A DNA stretch of 16,832 bases. Source: Saccoglossus kowalevskii. Its lineage: Eukaryota > Hemichordata > Enteropneusta > Harrimaniidae. The notes beneath the pieces were generated by a model. That model saw only the letters and a list, made by a program, of their open reading frames with translations. It did not search any database and was not told the origin of the DNA. The position numbers were made by a program, and so were the translations under genes. Each line of letters starts with the position of its first letter. Positions within the stretch are counted from its first letter, which is position 1. This document shows, one piece after another, positions 1 through 9,678 of the stretch. Location of the stretch: NCBI RefSeq assembly GCF_000003605.2, contig NW_003112966.1:52938-69769 (forward strand), given 5' to 3'.

Positions 1-282
1 TACAATATCTCAGTGCATTTATAAAACCTATAAAAATGGAAATATTTGAAAGAAATTTAAAAGAAATAAATGAAAGGCTAGAATTTCACAACTTGTTCCA
101 TTACACTTTCACAAAGAATAAAATTGATATTCTTCATTTGTCAAAGTTGATTTTTTTTACACATCAAGTGGTTTAACTTATTCATCAAAATAATTCAAGA
201 ACATTATTACAGTACTTGTACACAGTATTTAATTGATGTAAATATAAAAGTGCTAAGAATTTCCTTTGAAATGTTTGATTAG
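1..282. other. AT-rich non-coding sequence
   Basis: No reading frame of useful length and no recognisable RNA gene is visible. The sequence is dominated by A/T runs. It precedes the tandem octamer duplication and may belong to the same non-coding block. Confidence 0.6.
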
Positions 283-330
283 TATGCTAATTATATGCAA
301 ATTAAATATGCTAATTATATGCAAATTAGC
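283..330 (+). repeat. Two-copy 24-bp tandem duplication with octamer and TAATTA motifs
   Basis: A 22-bp sequence at 283-304 is repeated without mismatch at 307-328, an exact 24-bp period. Each copy carries CTAATTA, a homeodomain-type core, followed by the POU-factor octamer ATGCAAAT (295-302 and 319-326). The duplication is seen directly. That it binds POU or homeodomain proteins is inferred only from the known consensus motifs. No gene is visible on either side, so a target cannot be named. A two-unit microsatellite-style slippage event without function is the main alternative. Confidence 0.75.
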
Positions 331-1369
331 GCCCCTCTTTAAATTTTATTTGTAGAGAACACTGCAGGGTAATGTTTAACTCGCTAATACTCACTCAGTG
401 TACAGCTGTGAAACTGAATATGTGCAATATATTGTTTTACCTCGAGTTTAAATAAAAAAACCTTGTTATATTATCGAACATTCAAATACCATACGCACAC
501 GTGCACACACGCACGTAGATAAATTTGCAAACCGTATGTAGACATCCGCTAAAAAAAATAACATCATGACCAACTTAACACAGTTGAAAAAACAGTAAAC
601 ATAAACGATATTCATAGTCAATTAGGAAATTTCTATGTTCAATCAAACACAACTAATGAATGACAAACAATCGACAAATACAAAAGCAAAGTAACAACTG
701 ACAAATACTTCATAATACGTCAAATCAGTAACGATAACGTAGTAGCTGTGTTTTAGTTGGTCAACAGTGCGTATAATTCGTAGTGTATTCTGATCTGGTG
801 GAACCTCTCCATTCCCTCTACTAGAAAATTACAGTACCTGATAATGAGCATCATGTTAATATTTGGGATTGATAATAATTGCTAAATTAGACGCGTGCTG
901 CGTTACTACACTGCCTATAATAAGGTATAGGACAGTCATATTAAATCCATTTCTGTACGATTTGTGCGGAGAAACCGTTCCACTGCATTGACAATATAAA
1001 TGTTTGATCACACAAATGGCGAATGATTGAAACAGCTCCCAGTATTCTAACGCATAGAGAGATGCTCTACATATTTCTTGAGGATAGTTATCATTGCTGT
1101 CAATCGCCGTGAAGTAAAGGCAGTTATGCATCTGCTGAAACTCGGTCGCTCTCTTTGCCATTCAAATGCAGATAACGGATAGCAGCCTCGTTGTTATTTG
1201 AACTCAACAGGGAAGTCCACTTTCAGTTTAAATGCATGCACTATAAACATCAGGCGATTGAATCATGAAGTAGAATCGAAGGGAATTTTTTAACTTTAAA
1301 TTTAGATTCAATCTGTAACTACTTCAATAAATAAAGTCATCTGTGGGGAGCGGGATTCTCCATCGCTCT
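331..1369. other. Non-coding stretch, no gene recognised
   Basis: The longest frame here is about 100 codons on the minus strand (856-1161). It has no recognisable domain, signal peptide or compositional coding signature, so I treat it as chance. There is a short CA/CG-rich run near 492-516. No RNA gene, repeat array or transposon ends are seen. Confidence 0.6.
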
Positions 1370-1500
1370 TAATTGGACAAATGATATCCATGCTTTAATG
1401 ACAGCAGATTATTTATGCATTAGAGCCTATGATGTCATCATTCGCCTGTCTTTCACAGCAGGCAGTTTTGTGCAAATGAGATGCATCAAAGGAATCCACG
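1370..1500. promoter_or_regulatory. Candidate enhancer-like motif cluster
   Basis: Several consensus-like sites lie close together: TAATTGG around 1370, ATGCAT at 1415-1420, the perfect odd palindrome TGATGTCATCA (ATF/CRE-like) at 1430-1440, TGCAAATGAG (octamer-like) from 1471, and ATCAAAGG (TCF/LEF core) at 1485-1492. The segment also looks compositionally more complex than the A/T-rich flanks. These are direct string matches to known consensus motifs. That they form a working enhancer is inference, since short motifs are common in AT-rich DNA. Conservation in a related species would be the real evidence. Confidence 0.25.
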
Positions 1501-1699
1501 TAATACTTTATTATTTGAAAAAAAGGGTTGATTTTATGACAGACAATCAACCATGCAGACAAGACAAAACCTTTCATTTGAAATAACTGACAGTCGACCC
1601 ATCATTCACATGGATTCCAGTAAATAGTGTTAAAATATATTGAACAAAATCACTTGACTGTCGACGTCATGGGTAGCATGAATTGACATCGTGACCTTA
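1501..1699. other. Non-coding sequence
   Basis: No coding signal is seen. The 62-codon plus-strand frame covering 1398-1586 overlaps the motif cluster upstream and resembles no known protein. Confidence 0.55.
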
Positions 1700-1724
1700 A
1701 TGAATATTCATAAGCCTATAAAGG
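1700..1724. promoter_or_regulatory. Palindrome plus CArG-box match
   Basis: ATGAATATTCAT at 1700-1711 is a perfect 12-bp palindrome. It is followed directly by CCTATAAAGG at 1715-1724, which fits the serum response factor CArG consensus (CC, six A/T, GG) at every position. The inner TATAAA could also be a TATA box, but no transcript or gene start is apparent nearby. The sequence match is certain and the function is speculative. Confidence 0.3.
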
Positions 1725-2739
1725 ATGCTTATAATAATTGCTGTTTACTTCCATCAACAATTATATTGACCATGGATAATAACCTTTTAAGAGAATAACA
1801 TTGATTAAACATATCGAAATTAAAGTCGCCCTGGTTGGATATTTTTGTCAAATTAAATAGTGAGCGTGTGCTGATAACTTTAGAAGGGGGATGTTTATAG
1901 GTTGGAAATCTGCCACAACTACACAACTATTTGCCAGCTATAGTATTTCTCAAATTTGACAATGTTAGAGTTTTCCCATGAAAAATATTGAACCTATTCC
2001 TTATATAGATTTAAAACGAAATCTGTGATGTAAATCACCTTAACAAACGACCACATTACGGACGACTGTTGTTGTATTACAATCTTAATGAACATCACGG
2101 TGTCATAAATACAAATCAAACAGGTCTGTAAAAACGACAACATTGCAATCATTCCTTGATGCTAGGCAATATATTACCCATATACTTAGTAAAATCTCCA
2201 GTCATAAAAAAATAAACAAACGTTGATATCATTGGAAGGGATGCTCTGGAAACCCAATTAGTGGTAAACCCGACGTTATGGTTTACATTAAGCATCTGCA
2301 CGTTATTTGACGTTCGGTAGATACATACGGGAATAGAATCACTATAGACTAAGATTGTATTACTGAACATTTAGTGTATAATCTACTCCCCGGAGTTACT
2401 GATGCATGGTATAACGTCATGGCGACACAAGTGAGACATCGTCCCTGGATAATAACTTTAACACGTGCTCTTTAATATGATCTGCGACCTTTGAAAGGCA
2501 AATTCACTCTGAATTGTGGTTGATACTGAGCTTGCTGAAGTCAGCCATCCAGGCGTCTTCGATCTTTATCAATCATTAAAACGACCACGTTTCTCTGAAA
2601 AGCTCACGCCCAACGTGCTTGGAAAATATTGTCAAGTTAGCGTTTTTGGAACAATATTTTAATTGTTGGTGAACAATTTTAAAAGGTCCAATATTCGCGC
2701 AAATATATCCTTTTACTACCCTTACATTTCGGTATTCAC
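1725..2739. other. Non-coding stretch, no gene recognised
   Basis: Only short minus-strand frames of 65 and 73 codons occur (1729-1926 and 2149-2370), with no recognisable domains. I see no repeats, transposon termini or RNA genes. Confidence 0.6.
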
Positions 2740-2747
2740 TGACGTCA
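2740..2747. promoter_or_regulatory. Full cAMP-response-element match
   Basis: TGACGTCA, the full palindromic CREB/ATF consensus, is present, with flanks CAC before and CGC after. In AT-rich DNA an exact CRE with a CpG is less frequent than simple A/T motifs, but one per window can occur by chance. No gene or TATA element is placed to make this an obvious promoter. Confidence 0.3.
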
Positions 2748-3622
2748 CGCAAGCGTATTATCGTCCTTAGAAGCCACCAAAAGTATTTGTGTTAAAACAC
2801 ACATTCTCTGTCATCGCTGTAAAAGTCGGTTATGATAAAACAGATTGTAACGTTTCTACTTACAGTGCTTATTCTGTGAATATATAGAGAAGGAGTGGGA
2901 CGATACCGCGCATCTAATTTTAGATAAAACGCTAATTACAATGACCTTAATGCATCACATAGAGGTAGTGCATATGTCTAAAAATAAGTGACTGGGAACC
3001 TTGGTCCATTTATGATGTCACAAAATGATATTGATATGCCTCGCATCGACGATATTGATTATGTTAAGAAAACTGACGTAATATGAGAAGCAACGGAGTG
3101 TTCTTTTAAACCTTTCTTCTTTTTCAGTAGCCTTCAATTAACCCTACCTTTTGAGTAACAAATTATTCACTTAAGTGGTGCTAGCGCTAGTACATCTTGC
3201 ATAATGAATATTCCTCAATTACTTACACAAGTCGTCTTCATGCGACTAGACACGTTATCAGTTCATATGTCACGATAACGGTCACTTGTCATACTATATA
3301 CAAATATCGATCACCGATCCCTGATGGACAGTAGCTCTACCCAGCCAACATTTCCGGTTCGAATGTTTTTGATAAAATGGTAGAATATAATACCGGTGAT
3401 ATTATATATTACGTGAAACATTATTCAGCAACCGAACAGATTCGAAAATAAATATTTTATACAGTGTATGTATGTATATGTGTGTGCTTGGGCACAGGCA
3501 TATTTGCACACGATCAATGGAACCTTCTGTATTAAGGTTTATCACACCACAGAGTGAGTGCAGCTGTCCTACATAACGTTATTCAATGATGGCATAGGCT
3601 ATCACTTCATCTATAAGTCATA
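2748..3622. other. Non-coding stretch, no gene recognised
   Basis: No open frame of note occurs. Visible items are a motif-dense patch near 2910-2970 (CTAATT, AGATAA, CTAATTA, TGACCTTAAT), the 10-bp palindrome CTAGCGCTAG at 3181-3190, a splice-acceptor-like pyrimidine tract ending in CAG at 3127, and a short TATG/TGTG-rich run near 3462-3486. None supports a gene alone. Confidence 0.55.
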
Positions 3623-3836
3623 TACTGTAAAAGGATTAATTATTCACCGGGTTGTAATTTTGCTTATTTCGCTGACTGGAAAATGCGCTAAATTAAAACC
3701 AGTGAATATGTAAAATTTAGCATAGAACACATTATTTATTCAAATGATAAAACCGTGAATTTAAAACCCACTGAATATGCCTGAAATGGTAAATCAGCAA
3801 CATTTAAACTCAGTGAAAATTAGTCATTTTACAGTA
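3623..3836. mobile_element. MITE-like non-autonomous element with 10-bp terminal inverted repeats
   Basis: The left end TACTGTAAAA (3623-3632) is the exact reverse complement of the right end TTTTACAGTA (3827-3836), 214 bp end to end. The outermost TA at each end could be a TA target duplication, as in Tc1/mariner-type elements. Internally, a segment at 3641-3660 is an imperfect inverted copy of 3691-3710, and the latter recurs in direct orientation near 3759-3780 and more weakly at 3801-3820, all sharing a core like AAAACCCAGTGAAT. There is no transposase, so any movement would have depended on enzymes encoded elsewhere. Elements beginning CTGTAAAA with this palindromic interior resemble MITEs I associate with molluscs and other marine invertebrates. 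That comparison is from memory. Copy number cannot be judged from one window. Confidence 0.72.
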
Positions 3837-5197
3837 TGACGTAAATACCAATGATAGTGCTAATGCCAAAAAATACTACGTAATGTGATAACTAATAAAA
3901 AAATATCCTTTGAATGCCAAACAATAGTTGCGAAGACTTCATGTATATAGTTTAATTTGTTAGTCTTGCAGTAAACTAGCCTTGTTGGCCCACAAGTTAC
4001 CCTGGGTAATGATATACATTACTCTTACTTATCACTATTATTGATTATCGCATTAATTAGTGCATCGATTGAAAATTTCAAATACTCTGATGACCTGCTG
4101 TGTATATGGAGAAATCTTTAATTTTATAGAGGCCATCTTGTAACAAAATAAATATAAGAATACAGATATTTTACTGTGCTAGATGTGGTTACTATTCATG
4201 TATAGTTAGCACATGGGAGAGGGATAATGATGTTTAGCGCTGTGTAATTTAGTCTGTGTAATTAATTGGAACAGCAGTACGAGGTAAAACAAATTAATGA
4301 TTGACAGTGTGACATATATATTTTATATACAATACAGACAGTTAGAAGTCGTGAGGCCACATGATACCCGGACGTAATTCGTGTTGATTTATATGGTTAT
4401 CATTTAGCTTTACTGACCACACAAGATCATATTATATATTCCGATTGAAGTAGACGGTTTGAACGCTATTTTACCAGTGCACATGTACACATTTGAATAG
4501 ATAATCGTACACACAAATGCTAGACAAGGGGATCCCATCAGCATCTGCGCGCATTAACGGACTGGTATGCACGCCGTATGTTGCATTATTGTTTAATTAT
4601 AATACCCAGGATGAATTAGCGAGGTGGTGTTAGTAAAATCAAACAGGTTACTGCAGTTCATGTCGGGACAATAGCTAAACATATTTTGAATAACATATAT
4701 CACAGAATATTTGAAAGTTACTTAATACAACTTGAGATATTCATATCAACAATATAAGTGCAAGGTATTCTGACAAGAGTTTTTTTATAGTCATAAATCG
4801 CAATGTAAAATAAGAAAACAATAGATAAATAATGGTTATTTTACATAAATATGACTACAGAATTGATGCTTTGTTGATTTGATTTTTGGATTTGTAATAA
4901 AAAAGGGTATCACGAGCAATTTTCGAGTTGTTTAAAAATGTTCTGTTCGTCCCAATCGAGATTTTTTCCAATTAATAAATGTAAACTTTATTAAAAAAAG
5001 TACACCATATACACCATTATCTCATGAATAGACAGCGTGACCACTTAAACAACTTTAGACATACACATTTTAGATATTCAAAGCACGTACATGCAATTGT
5101 TGCGTTCACTGTGGTTTAATTGCACCAATCAATTGATACATTTCTTTATGAAGAAAACCATTTTACCGTAAATTTAAACTATACCAAATGTTAAGTA
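3837..5197. other. Long non-coding stretch, no gene recognised
   Basis: No frame reaches 60 codons. The region is A/T-rich with homeodomain-type cores, for example the patch at 4040-4072 containing ATTGATTAT, ATTAATTAG and ATCGATT, and a short CTGTGTAATT direct repeat at 4240-4249 and 4254-4263. No tRNA, rRNA, transposon ends or tandem array is seen. Confidence 0.6.
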
Positions 5198-5270
5198 TAT
5201 GGGTTATCGAGGTACGCTCAAATCCCACTTTGGGAAAACAGTATGTAACCGTACATCATCTATAACCCAC
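5198..5270. repeat. Nested inverted repeat (stem within stem)
   Basis: TGGGTTAT at 5200-5207 pairs with ATAACCCA at 5262-5269. The match extends imperfectly inward to a GTACG/CGTAC pairing (roughly 5212-5216 and 5251-5255). Inside lies a short hairpin, TCCCA (5223-5227) and TGGGA (5231-5235), around a 3-nt loop. This could fold as a cruciform or structured RNA, or be the remnant of a small palindromic element. No terminal duplication or gene context helps choose, and chance is possible. Confidence 0.35.
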
Positions 5271-5316
5271 ACAAAGAGTTATTCGAAAAGGTCCAGAAGC
5301 GACGGTGGGTGAATGC

Positions 5317-5330
5317 CAACGCATGCGTTG
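5317..5330. repeat. 14-bp perfect palindrome
   Basis: CAACGCATGCGTTG is identical to its reverse complement and contains two CpG sites in an AT-rich region. A palindrome this long is expected roughly once in a window of this size by chance, so it is recorded without a function. Confidence 0.4.
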
Positions 5331-5888
5331 TACGGATTAAATGCGTACGTGTAAGACCTCTGATATGCATGCCAATTATACAACTAGCAATTACTAGTGA
5401 CTGAAAGATAAATATTAGAAATTATGAACTATAAAAATATGAAACGAGTTGGTATAGATTATGGAAAATTGTGAAAAGCGCAGATGGATCACTTACAGAA
5501 CATGGATAGGAACTGTACGCGACAAGGAGGCTACTGTCAGGCGAAGAAGAGACTATGGCAATTAATCAGTTAGCAAATGACGGGATATTCACTTATTTCC
5601 AGGCAGCCCGTGTAATCGGCTTACTGGAATCCCCCTACTTCCAGATTTGTAGCATATTTCTATGACTATTGTGTTTAAATTAGAGACGAGAACACCCTTG
5701 GGGTTTGCCACATGTTTCTAGAAGGAAACAACATCTATATCTATGCTGACCGGCGCCCAAATGCTAACCTGAGCCGGTGCGACATTCATACAACAGTTCT
5801 TCGCGTTATCGATACGCCACCATTTACCATATGTCAAGTATTTATATACAGTGCATGTAAATAGAGTCTTTTGACAATTCAAGTGACG
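5331..5888. other. Non-coding stretch
   Basis: No gene is visible. An imperfect hairpin can be drawn between 5595-5608 and 5618-5632 (ATTTCCAG against CTGGAAT, with AGCC against GGCT), but it has mismatches and no T-run or gene context that would make it a terminator. Confidence 0.5.
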
Positions 5889-5932
5889 ATTTGCAAATCA
5901 ATGGCGCTTACTGATCTTTGACCTATGCAAAT
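5889..5932. promoter_or_regulatory. Candidate regulatory cluster: octamer-like pair around a TCF/nuclear-receptor-like site
   Basis: ATTTGCAAAT at 5889-5898 is a palindromic octamer-like site. TGATCTTTGACCT at 5912-5924 contains the TCF/LEF core in reverse (CAAAGATC) overlapping a nuclear-receptor half-site, TGACCT. A perfect POU octamer ATGCAAAT follows directly at 5925-5932. Three consensus-type sites within 44 bp make this one of the densest clusters in the window. The motif matches are direct and the regulatory role is inference. TATAAAAATG shortly downstream (near 5943) could be a TATA-like box but leads to no gene. Confidence 0.3.
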
Positions 5933-8900
5933 GTATGTGCCCTATAAAAATGTTCCCAAGCGATCATACCAACTCCATAATTAATCTCGAGATATACAAG
6001 GCGTGAATGGAATACTTTTAAATATCCAACAAACCTAAGAAAAATCAGATGTGAGATAGACGACATTTTTAGCAAAATGTATTTTGGCGGGAAACTGTGT
6101 AATGAATAATATAGTTAGAGTAGTACGGCAGACTTAGAGCAAAGATTAAACTAGGTTACAAAAGATTGTCAGTTACTGTATAAGCAGTTCAATTATATAC
6201 TACGTCTATCTAAAACCTGACTCGAGTTTCGTCAACATTTTGACTTGTCTTTGCCGTAAATATCCATAACAAATTGAGCATGACCGGTCGCCTCGCCCTT
6301 TTTTGAAACGCGAAACTGACGTGTTAGTGACATGAACACAATTGCGGTGTTAGTGGAAATGGTACCGACATGTTATCCTGATTCGAGTTACAGGCAACAT
6401 GAGGAAATATCCGAAGTTCCATCAACACAACATGTGACATCGTCATGGTGATGCATTGATTCGTGTGTGTCCCCTTCATGTGACATTTCCGCATTGATAT
6501 TTAATATTTTCATCTGTCACATGCTCGTGTAGGTATCCGTGGAAACGCCACTTGTCAGACCACAGTAGTGACATATTAACATAAATGTCGTCTGCGGTGT
6601 ATTTGGCGCCTTTATTTGTAACGACGATGATCCTTGACTATGAATAGACTTGTAATAAATCAAGTGATGAGGAGGGGATCCACGATACAATTTATTCATT
6701 CCACGTACATATTTACACTTGTCAAACGCATATACGAAATGTCGTCTGCAAAACATTCGACGCCATTTTTGACGTCGATATATAGGTTTCCACTTGAAAC
6801 AACTTCTGACGGAGAATTTTAGAAAAACAAGACAATTCTTTCGTGATACTCTATTTGTGTTGATGTATATTTAGAATTGATAGTCACAAAAAGCCACGCC
6901 CGTGTGATTGTTCTATGCGTTATTCATACTTGAAGTTGACCTTCTAATATAAATATAATAAATGAATTGCTACTTAACACTACTTAAGCGTCCATTCGTT
7001 TTATATACAGTCTTATCTGTCACATACTTCAAATCATGAACGCCATGACTGACATACAAAAAAAAACATACCTGTTTACTAACCGCTGCTCTTATTACAT
7101 TGATACGTTTAGCAGGTAATTTCAACACCGAGACGCTTGTTCAAGGATTTCCCCGAGGCTATAGCGTTGAGGTACTAATAAGATATGCGAAACACCCAGT
7201 TATCAACTTGTACCGGCCATGTCTTATTTTGCAATATTTATGGCCATTGCAACTTCGATTAACATTTTTTTACGCAAATATGAGTTGTCAAGTTAATGTG
7301 TACATTTACAAACGATTGATAGGCGGTTTTTCATAAGTCAATGAGCATTAAAGGTTATGGCTCTAAAGATTACACACAAATCATTCAGCGTGTATGTAAC
7401 CTATTTTTATAATATTAACTCTAGCTTCCTGTTGTAAGCTGCGTCAAATGTGAGAACCAGCTGTTCCCGAGACAGTTTCTGTTGTGTGTGTACACGAACG
7501 AAACTAGACAAGTTATGTTAACACGAGTGTCTGACGTTACATCATGGATGACAGCCAACAGGAACTCGTTCACCTGTCAATGTTTTAACCGTTTTAGCGC
7601 CAAATTTAACTGTTGCTACATTTCGAAAAATAAACCGTATCATTCTTCTTTTATTTCATTAAAAATGATCAATACAAACGAGAAATTGTGCTTATTTGGA
7701 CTAAAACTGACAAACAATAGGACAATTTTTGACAACAACTTAAAATTATGGCGTCCAAAGTAGACATTTTTTGTTTTTATTCCCACGGAACCAATCTGGC
7801 AGTTACGATAGTAGGGGTGTGTTCTTGCTGTCGATTTAGAATATCAGTCATAAAGACAGTGGAGGTGAGTTGGAATTACAGTAAGACATAACTGACAACG
7901 GTAGATTAAATTCGTCGTGTTAAGTAACCACACAACCCATTGTATGGTTGTTACATCAGCTGTCAATTAGAATACTAGTACAGTTTATCCCGGAAAATGG
8001 CGGCACATTGAATGTCGTTGAGTACATTTCCTAAAATGTTGGGGTGACCTCTATCACTTAATACCGTTGAATAAAACGTCCGTTAAACATGGCGTATTTG
8101 TTGAATTCATTTACAGTAATTGTGTACGCGCTGATCGCAGTATTTGATGAAAGTGTAGGTGAAATAAATGGACGTATATCTGATTGAAACTAGGTGTGTT
8201 TTATAATATATTGAACGAGAATATGCTTTTTAAGGTGATTTGTTCAGATAGCATAACAAAAACAGAATAAGTCCCAAATAAAACAAAAACGGGTTAGAAA
8301 ATACCAAATAGTGTACGTCGAGCGAATTTTGATGTCAAGAATAATTTGCTTGTTTTAATTAAATTTCGTATTTTGTATAAATAGCTGAATATAAACTGAA
8401 TATGCGCGGTACGTGCCCATCAGTATAATTCAGGCAACTCTTTAGCGATCACGGAACACTTTTCTAGAACAAGACTTAAGTATACGTGAATGTGTGTGCT
8501 CACATCTCCTCTTTATTATACAGAGGGAAAATACGTAATTGAACGCGTATTGGATACGATACCGCTAGCAATCATATAGGTGCTTCGTCAATGGGTATAG
8601 GAAATACCATTGAGGTGATCCAATAATAGAAACATTATTTAATTAGACAAAAATGGGAAATTTATTGATGAAAAGAACAGTTATTCCGCGAAGCCCGAAT
8701 ACCACTTCTTAGAACGTGATCTAATTAAGAAGATTCTTTGAATTTCGGATATTGTAAGAGACAGTATGGGCAAACGCGTGGTGCATTTGTACGGTCGCGA
8801 CAGCGTTGTTATTATCGATTCCCTGTCTGTTTTTTTCTCAACTAAAGCCAATAGAATATGCGTCTGACCACGAAAGATCACGAGTGTATCGAATAGCAGA

Positions 8901-9000
8901 TTTCAATTACACCATACAATGAACAAGTTTACTCACAGGCGTGTATTATAATAGTGGGATGGCATATGACCTATAACAGATTGGATGATAATGATCTCTC
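5933..9000. other. Long non-coding stretch, no gene recognised
   Basis: Frames of 62 to 93 codons occur on both strands (for example 6517-6756, 7100-7336, 7482-7763, 8681-8881), some overlapping on opposite strands. None shows a recognisable domain, and several rely on non-ATG starts. TATAAATAG at 8376-8384 is a good TATA-box match with no coding sequence after it. No RNA genes or transposon termini are seen. Confidence 0.6.
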
Positions 9001-9401
9001 ATTTGCATAAAAATATATACGCCCGCATTAAAGCGCGAATCTGGATAAACCATCTTTACTATACAGCAAGCCAATGTTTTTTTTTAAATACACAATATAT
9101 GATTAGCTAATAAAGAGAGAGTATATACACAATTATTGACATTGTTTGGTATAACGAAATAGCTAAGAGTACCAGCCACTCTCTGAAATAAAATGTGGGC
9201 CAGTACAGGTCGAAGTGTGTAGTAAGTACGTGGTTCAGTGCGTAGCTTGCGAAATGAATGACCTTCTTGATGATGAAAGTGACATAATGAACGTCAGTGC
9301 ATAAAAAGGAATGGCCTTCGATATGCAAATTTCATTATCATTGCCGTGTGCCTGGTTGTTTAGAAACGAACTAAGTGGCCATCAGTCGGCCATTCTAATA
9401 T
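9001..9401. other. Non-coding stretch with two exact octamers
   Basis: ATTTGCAT at 9001-9008 and ATGCAAAT at 9323-9330 are exact POU octamers on opposite strands. The 73-codon minus-strand frame between them (9107-9328) has no recognisable domain. Nothing else is identified. Confidence 0.45.
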
Positions 9402-9678
9402 ACTGATCACAACAAAATGCAATAGCTCATCTGTTCCTAAATTCAACTGACAATTCAATATCTACTAAAACGACCATTCTTCTAACGGACTGAAAACTAA
9501 ACACGCAATATATGTACGTCAATACAGTTGATAATTTCATATTCTCTAGAAACAGTATGACCAGCAATCGGGTATTACTCTAACAGAATGGAAAAAAACA
9601 CGCATGCAATATCTAGTCTATGTGTCAATATTAGACACAAAATGGTCTTTGTTCGATCAGACTGAAAACATGCAATTT
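9402..9678 (+). repeat. Possible highly diverged tandem repeat, period roughly 75-100 bp
   Basis: Similar segments recur: CTAACGGACTGAAAAC then ACACGCAATAT (9482-9511), CTAACAGAATGG then ACACGCATGCAATAT (9580-9612), and a shorter echo CAGACTGAAAACATGCAAT (about 9658-9676). The stretch before the first (9445-9476, with ATATCTACTAAAACGACCA) resembles the stretch before the second (9525-9563, with ATATTCTCTAGAAAC then GACCA). Spacing is irregular and identity is low, so this may be an old, decayed repeat or coincidence. The 65-codon frame at 9604-9801 overlaps it and is not a credible gene. Confidence 0.3.

Noticed and set aside
856-1161. 101-codon minus-strand open frame
   Set aside because: No recognisable domain, no promoter or splice context, and a length reached by chance among six frames in AT-rich DNA.
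3102-3154. Splice-acceptor-like tract (CTTTCTTCTTTTTCAG) with a possible donor GTAACA 27 bases later
   Set aside because: The acceptor consensus is good, but the enclosed segment begins with TAG in one frame, is only about 27 bases, and has no partner exon in sight.
3357-3370. GGTTCGAATG, resembling a tRNA B box
   Set aside because: The bases on either side of the loop do not pair as a T stem, and no acceptor stem or anticodon arm can be drawn.
6583-6749. 13-bp direct repeat AAATGTCGTCTGC at 6583-6595 and 6737-6749
   Set aside because: One or two 13-bp matches are expected by chance in a window of this length, and flanking sequence does not extend the match.
8376-8384. TATAAATAG, a strong TATA-box match
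   Set aside because: No coding sequence, initiator context or transcript evidence follows, and such strings are common in AT-rich DNA.
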